From: an uncultured Lachnospiraceae bacterium
GTDB taxonomy: Bacteria > Bacillota > Clostridia > Lachnospirales > Lachnospiraceae
Reading direction: 5' to 3'
NCBI GenBank assembly: GCA_910588845.1
Contig: CAJURU010000049.1
Span: 1-14,017 of the forward strand
DNA: 14,017 bases
Under the pieces are notes generated by a model, which was not told the origin of the DNA, made no database searches, and was given only the letters and a program-made list of their open reading frames with translations. Both the position numbers and the translations under genes were made by a program. Of the stretch, positions 11,916 to 14,017 are shown one piece after another. Position 1 is the stretch's first letter; each line of letters starts with the position of its first letter.

Positions 11916-14017
11916 GTGTCAACTAATCTTGACAAAATCAAAGATAGGATAAAGGGGCTTCTGACGAGAAAGAAGCTCTTTCGCTTTTTCAAGATAGCTG
12001 TGATTGTGGTACTGACGACCATAGCCCTGCTCTCTCTTTTTGGTACGGCGGCTCATGCCACGGGGCTTGTTGATGATACCGTCAATGCGGACAACCTCTA
12101 TTCACAGTACCCTTTGGAGAATTACCAGCTTGACTTCTATGTGGACAATAGCTGGGGCTGGCTTCCGTGGAACTGGCTGGACGGTATCGGGAAGTCCGTA
12201 CAATACGGGCTTTACTGCATTACCAATTTTATCTGGACAATCAGCTTGTATCTTTCCAACGCTACGGGGTATGTTATCCAGCAGGCGTATAAGCTGGACT
12301 TCATCAACGACATGGCAGACAGTATCGGCAAGAGCATACAGACCCTAGCGGGCGTAACGGAAAATGGCTTCGGAAGCACGGGCTTTTATGTGGGCTTCCT
12401 GCTTCTCATTATCCTTATTGTGGGTATCTATGTAGCCTACACAGGACTTATCAAGCGAGAAACCAGCAAGGCACTTCACGCCGTTATCAACTTCGTTGTG
12501 GTGTTCGTGCTGTCCGCTTCCTTTATCGCCTATGCTCCCGACTATATCAAGAAAATCAATGACTTTTCTTCGGACATTTCCACGGCTTCGCTGGATTTGG
12601 GGACAAAGATAATGCTCCCCGACAGCGACAGTGAGGGAAAAGACAGCGTGGACTTGATAAGGGACAGCCTGTTTTCCATACAGGTACAACAGCCGTGGCT
12701 ACTCTTACAGTTTGGGAACAGCGATATAGAGGAAATCGGGGCTGACCGTGTGGAAGCTCTGGTATCAGTCAGTCCGTCCGCTGACGACGGGGCGACCCGT
12801 GAGGACGTGGTAAAAACAGAAATCGAGGATAACGACAACGACAATCTGACGATACCGCAGGTCATCAACCGTCTGGGAATGGTGTTCTTCCTGCTCATCT
12901 TCAATCTGGGGATAACGATATTCGTTTTCCTGCTTACGGGCATGATGATATTCTCCCAGATATTGTTTATCATCTTCGCTATGTTCCTGCCTATCAGCTT
13001 TCTTTTAAGCATGATACCCAGCTATGAGAACATGGCGAAACAGGCAATCGTGCGAGTGTTCAATACGATTATGACAAGGGCGGGCATCACCCTTATTGTC
13101 ACGGTGGCTTTTTCTATTTCCAGTATGTTCTACAACATCTCCACCGATTATCCGTTCTTTATGATTGCGTTCTTACAGATAGTGTGCTTTGCGGGTATCT
13201 ACATGAAGCTGGGAGACCTTATGAGTATGTTCAGCTTAAACGCTGGGGACAGCCAGAGCATGGGACGCAGGATATTCCGCCGTCCGTATCTGTTCATGCG
13301 ACACAGGGCTAGACGTATGGAACACCGTATCGCAAGGGCTGTCGGTGCTGGAAGCGTCGCTGGTGCGGTGGCTGGTACAGTAGCCGGAACTGCCATGAAT
13401 GACGGTTCTGGAAGATCTGCCAGAACTGGTACGGGCAGAAAAGAGCGTCGAGAAAATGCGTCTTTTGGAAGCCGAGCGGGTTCAGCCGTAGGTGCGGTGC
13501 TTGATACGAAAAACAAGGTCAAGGACAAGGCAACGGCTGTCAAGGAGAATATCAAGGATATGCCGACCCAGACCGCCTATGCCCTGCACTCCGCTAAGGA
13601 AAAGGCAAAGGAAAACGTGTCCGACTTCAAGCGTGGCATTGTGCAGGGACAGGAAACCAGACAGAGCCAGCGTGCCGATAAGCGTGAGCAACATAGACAG
13701 AATATCGCTGATAAGCGTATGGAGCTTCAAAAGGCACAGGAAGCAAAGCAGGCTGGAAGAACAACGGACGGATCAGCGACAACAGGAGCTACCCGTCCCC
13801 ATGACAGACCTGTCACGGCTTCTCCTGCTTCTAAGACCGACACAGGGAAAACGCAGGAAGTCAAGCGACCTGTCACCACGGATAAGGTACATACCGAGCC
13901 GACGAAAGCACAGCCTGTCAAGGAGCGTCCGCTTGCTTCAAAATCTGCTGAACTTGTATTGCAGAAACACGGAACAAGGCTCAATGGTGTAGAGCTGAAC
14001 CAGCAGACCACCAGAAA
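11916..14017 (+). CDS. Tn916 Orf15/ConG-like (VirB6-like) conjugation protein, 5' disrupted, runs off window
   Basis: The frame is open to the window end (about 700 codons) and closely resembles the Tn916 Orf15 / ICEBs1 ConG family, a multi-spanning channel protein of Gram-positive type IV secretion. Hallmarks are ATGLVDDTV, YPLENYQLDFYVDNSWGW and LPWNWLDGIG near the N-terminus, FIWTISLYLSNATGY, YTGLIKRETSKALHAVINF and RDSLFSIQVQQPWLLL. Counting from the AAA codon at 11934, hydrophobic segments lie near 20-37 (signal-like, ending TAAHA), 152-173, 180-201, 313-360, 383-402 and 406-427, then a long Lys/Gln/Ala-rich cytoplasmic-type tail. The native start is missing: the IS ends within or beside the first codons. 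The only in-frame conventional start keeping the first membrane segment is a GTG at 11916, inside the IS end, with no good SD. Adjacent ICE genes are expected beyond 14017 and are absent upstream. Confidence 0.85.
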   Translation, partial: MSTNLDKIKDRIKGLLTRKKLFRFFKIAVIVVLTTIALLSLFGTAAHATGLVDDTVNADNLYSQYPLENYQLDFYVDNSWGWLPWNWLDGIGKSVQYGLYCITNFIWTISLYLSNATGYVIQQAYKLDFINDMADSIGKSIQTLAGVTENGFGSTGFYVGFLLLIILIVGIYVAYTGLIKRETSKALHAVINFVVVFVLSASFIAYAPDYIKKINDFSSDISTASLDLGTKIMLPDSDSEGKDSVDLIRDSLFSIQVQQPWLLLQFGNSDIEEIGADRVEALVSVSPSADDGATREDVVKTEIEDNDNDNLTIPQVINRLGMVFFLLIFNLGITIFVFLLTGMMIFSQILFIIFAMFLPISFLLSMIPSYENMAKQAIVRVFNTIMTRAGITLIVTVAFSISSMFYNISTDYPFFMIAFLQIVCFAGIYMKLGDLMSMFSLNAGDSQSMGRRIFRRPYLFMRHRARRMEHRIARAVGAGSVAGAVAGTVAGTAMNDGSGRSARTGTGRKERRENASFGSRAGSAVGAVLDTKNKVKDKATAVKENIKDMPTQTAYALHSAKEKAKENVSDFKRGIVQGQETRQSQRADKREQHRQNIADKRMELQKAQEAKQAGRTTDGSATTGATRPHDRPVTASPASKTDTGKTQEVKRPVTTDKVHTEPTKAQPVKERPLASKSAELVLQKHGTRLNGVELNQQTTR
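11917..11934. repeat. Short inverted repeat at the IS right end
   Basis: TGTCAA (11917-11922) and TTGACA (11929-11934) are perfect inverted copies separated by six bases. The right-hand copy is taken as the IS terminus. TTGACA also equals a consensus -35 pointing out into the conjugation gene, as in many IS ends that form hybrid promoters, but I find no convincing -10 at 16-18 bases in the adjoining sequence. Confidence 0.5.
11935..14017 (+). mobile_element. Fragment of a Tn916-superfamily integrative conjugative element
   Basis: Everything right of the IS is conjugation-module sequence. In Tn916-like elements the VirB4-like ATPase gene (orf16) stands just upstream of orf15; here its place is taken by the IS and decayed chromosomal sequence, so at least that side of the element is lost or lies elsewhere. 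No att site, oriT, relaxase or integrase is visible. The right boundary is outside the window. Confidence 0.7.

Larger units (their letters stand above)
10841..11934 (+). mobile_element. IS3-family insertion sequence, left end missing
   Basis: The element holds the last 47 codons of orfA and a complete orfB. Its right terminus is taken as 11934, where the TGTCAA-type end (read from the minus strand) gives way to conjugation-gene sequence. The left terminal repeat and the start of orfA are absent: homology passes directly from kinase remnant to orfA at about 10841. No matching left repeat is seen nearby, so the copy cannot transpose by itself, though its transposase could act in trans. Exact ends need comparison with an intact copy. 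Confidence 0.8.

Noticed and set aside
12542..13012. Minus-strand frame of 156 codons in the conjugation gene, and similar frames at 12040-12348 and 13482-13992
   Set aside because: All overlap the long plus-strand Orf15-like frame, whose family resemblance is strong throughout.

Overview
The window looks like a low-to-mid GC Gram-positive anaerobe, most likely a gut Lachnospiraceae-type Clostridia. The evidence is the dnaE-pfkA-RNA methyltransferase gene order, strong AGGAGG Shine-Dalgarno (SD) sites, sigma-A-type promoters with 17-bp spacers, the polar amino acid ABC cassette, and a Tn916-type conjugation gene. No tRNA, rRNA or CRISPR array was seen.

Layout. (1) 45-1282, minus strand: an ahpC peroxiredoxin gene, then a stand-alone protein resembling the N-terminal disulfide-transfer domain of AhpF; together a two-gene peroxide-detoxification unit. 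(2) 1283-1795: a divergent promoter pair, a 64-residue four-repeat peptide with Cys-x3-Asp motifs on the plus strand, and a long perfect hairpin that probably terminates transcription both ways. (3) 1796-2339, minus: two small conserved-looking proteins of unknown function. (4) 2427-7864, minus: dnaE, pfkA and a SpoU/TrmH-type RNA methyltransferase, tightly spaced and read as one operon from a promoter just upstream of dnaE; the 86-residue gene at 2079-2339 probably belongs to it. (5) 7979-10210, minus: substrate-binding lipoprotein, permease and ATPase of an amino acid ABC transporter, with its own promoter and terminator. The binding protein appears circularly permuted: the half that normally comes second is encoded first. 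(6) 10338-10841, minus: the middle of a YesM/LytS-type histidine kinase, broken at both ends and carrying a nonsense codon next to its phospho-acceptor motif. (7) 10841-11934, plus: an IS3-family element that has lost its left end and most of orfA but keeps an intact orfB transposase. (8) 11935 to the end, plus: a Tn916 Orf15/ConG-like (VirB6-like) conjugation membrane protein, cut at its 5' end by the IS and running off the window.

Regions 1-5 are orderly housekeeping chromosome. Regions 6-8 are a rearranged boundary where a decayed kinase gene, a one-ended IS and half of an integrative conjugative element meet; either a real IS-mediated deletion or, if this is a metagenomic contig, a chimeric join. 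The observations I rate highest are the permuted binding protein, the repeated Cys-x3-Asp peptide divergent from ahpC, and the IS/ICE junction where the IS end may supply the start codon of the truncated conjugation gene.
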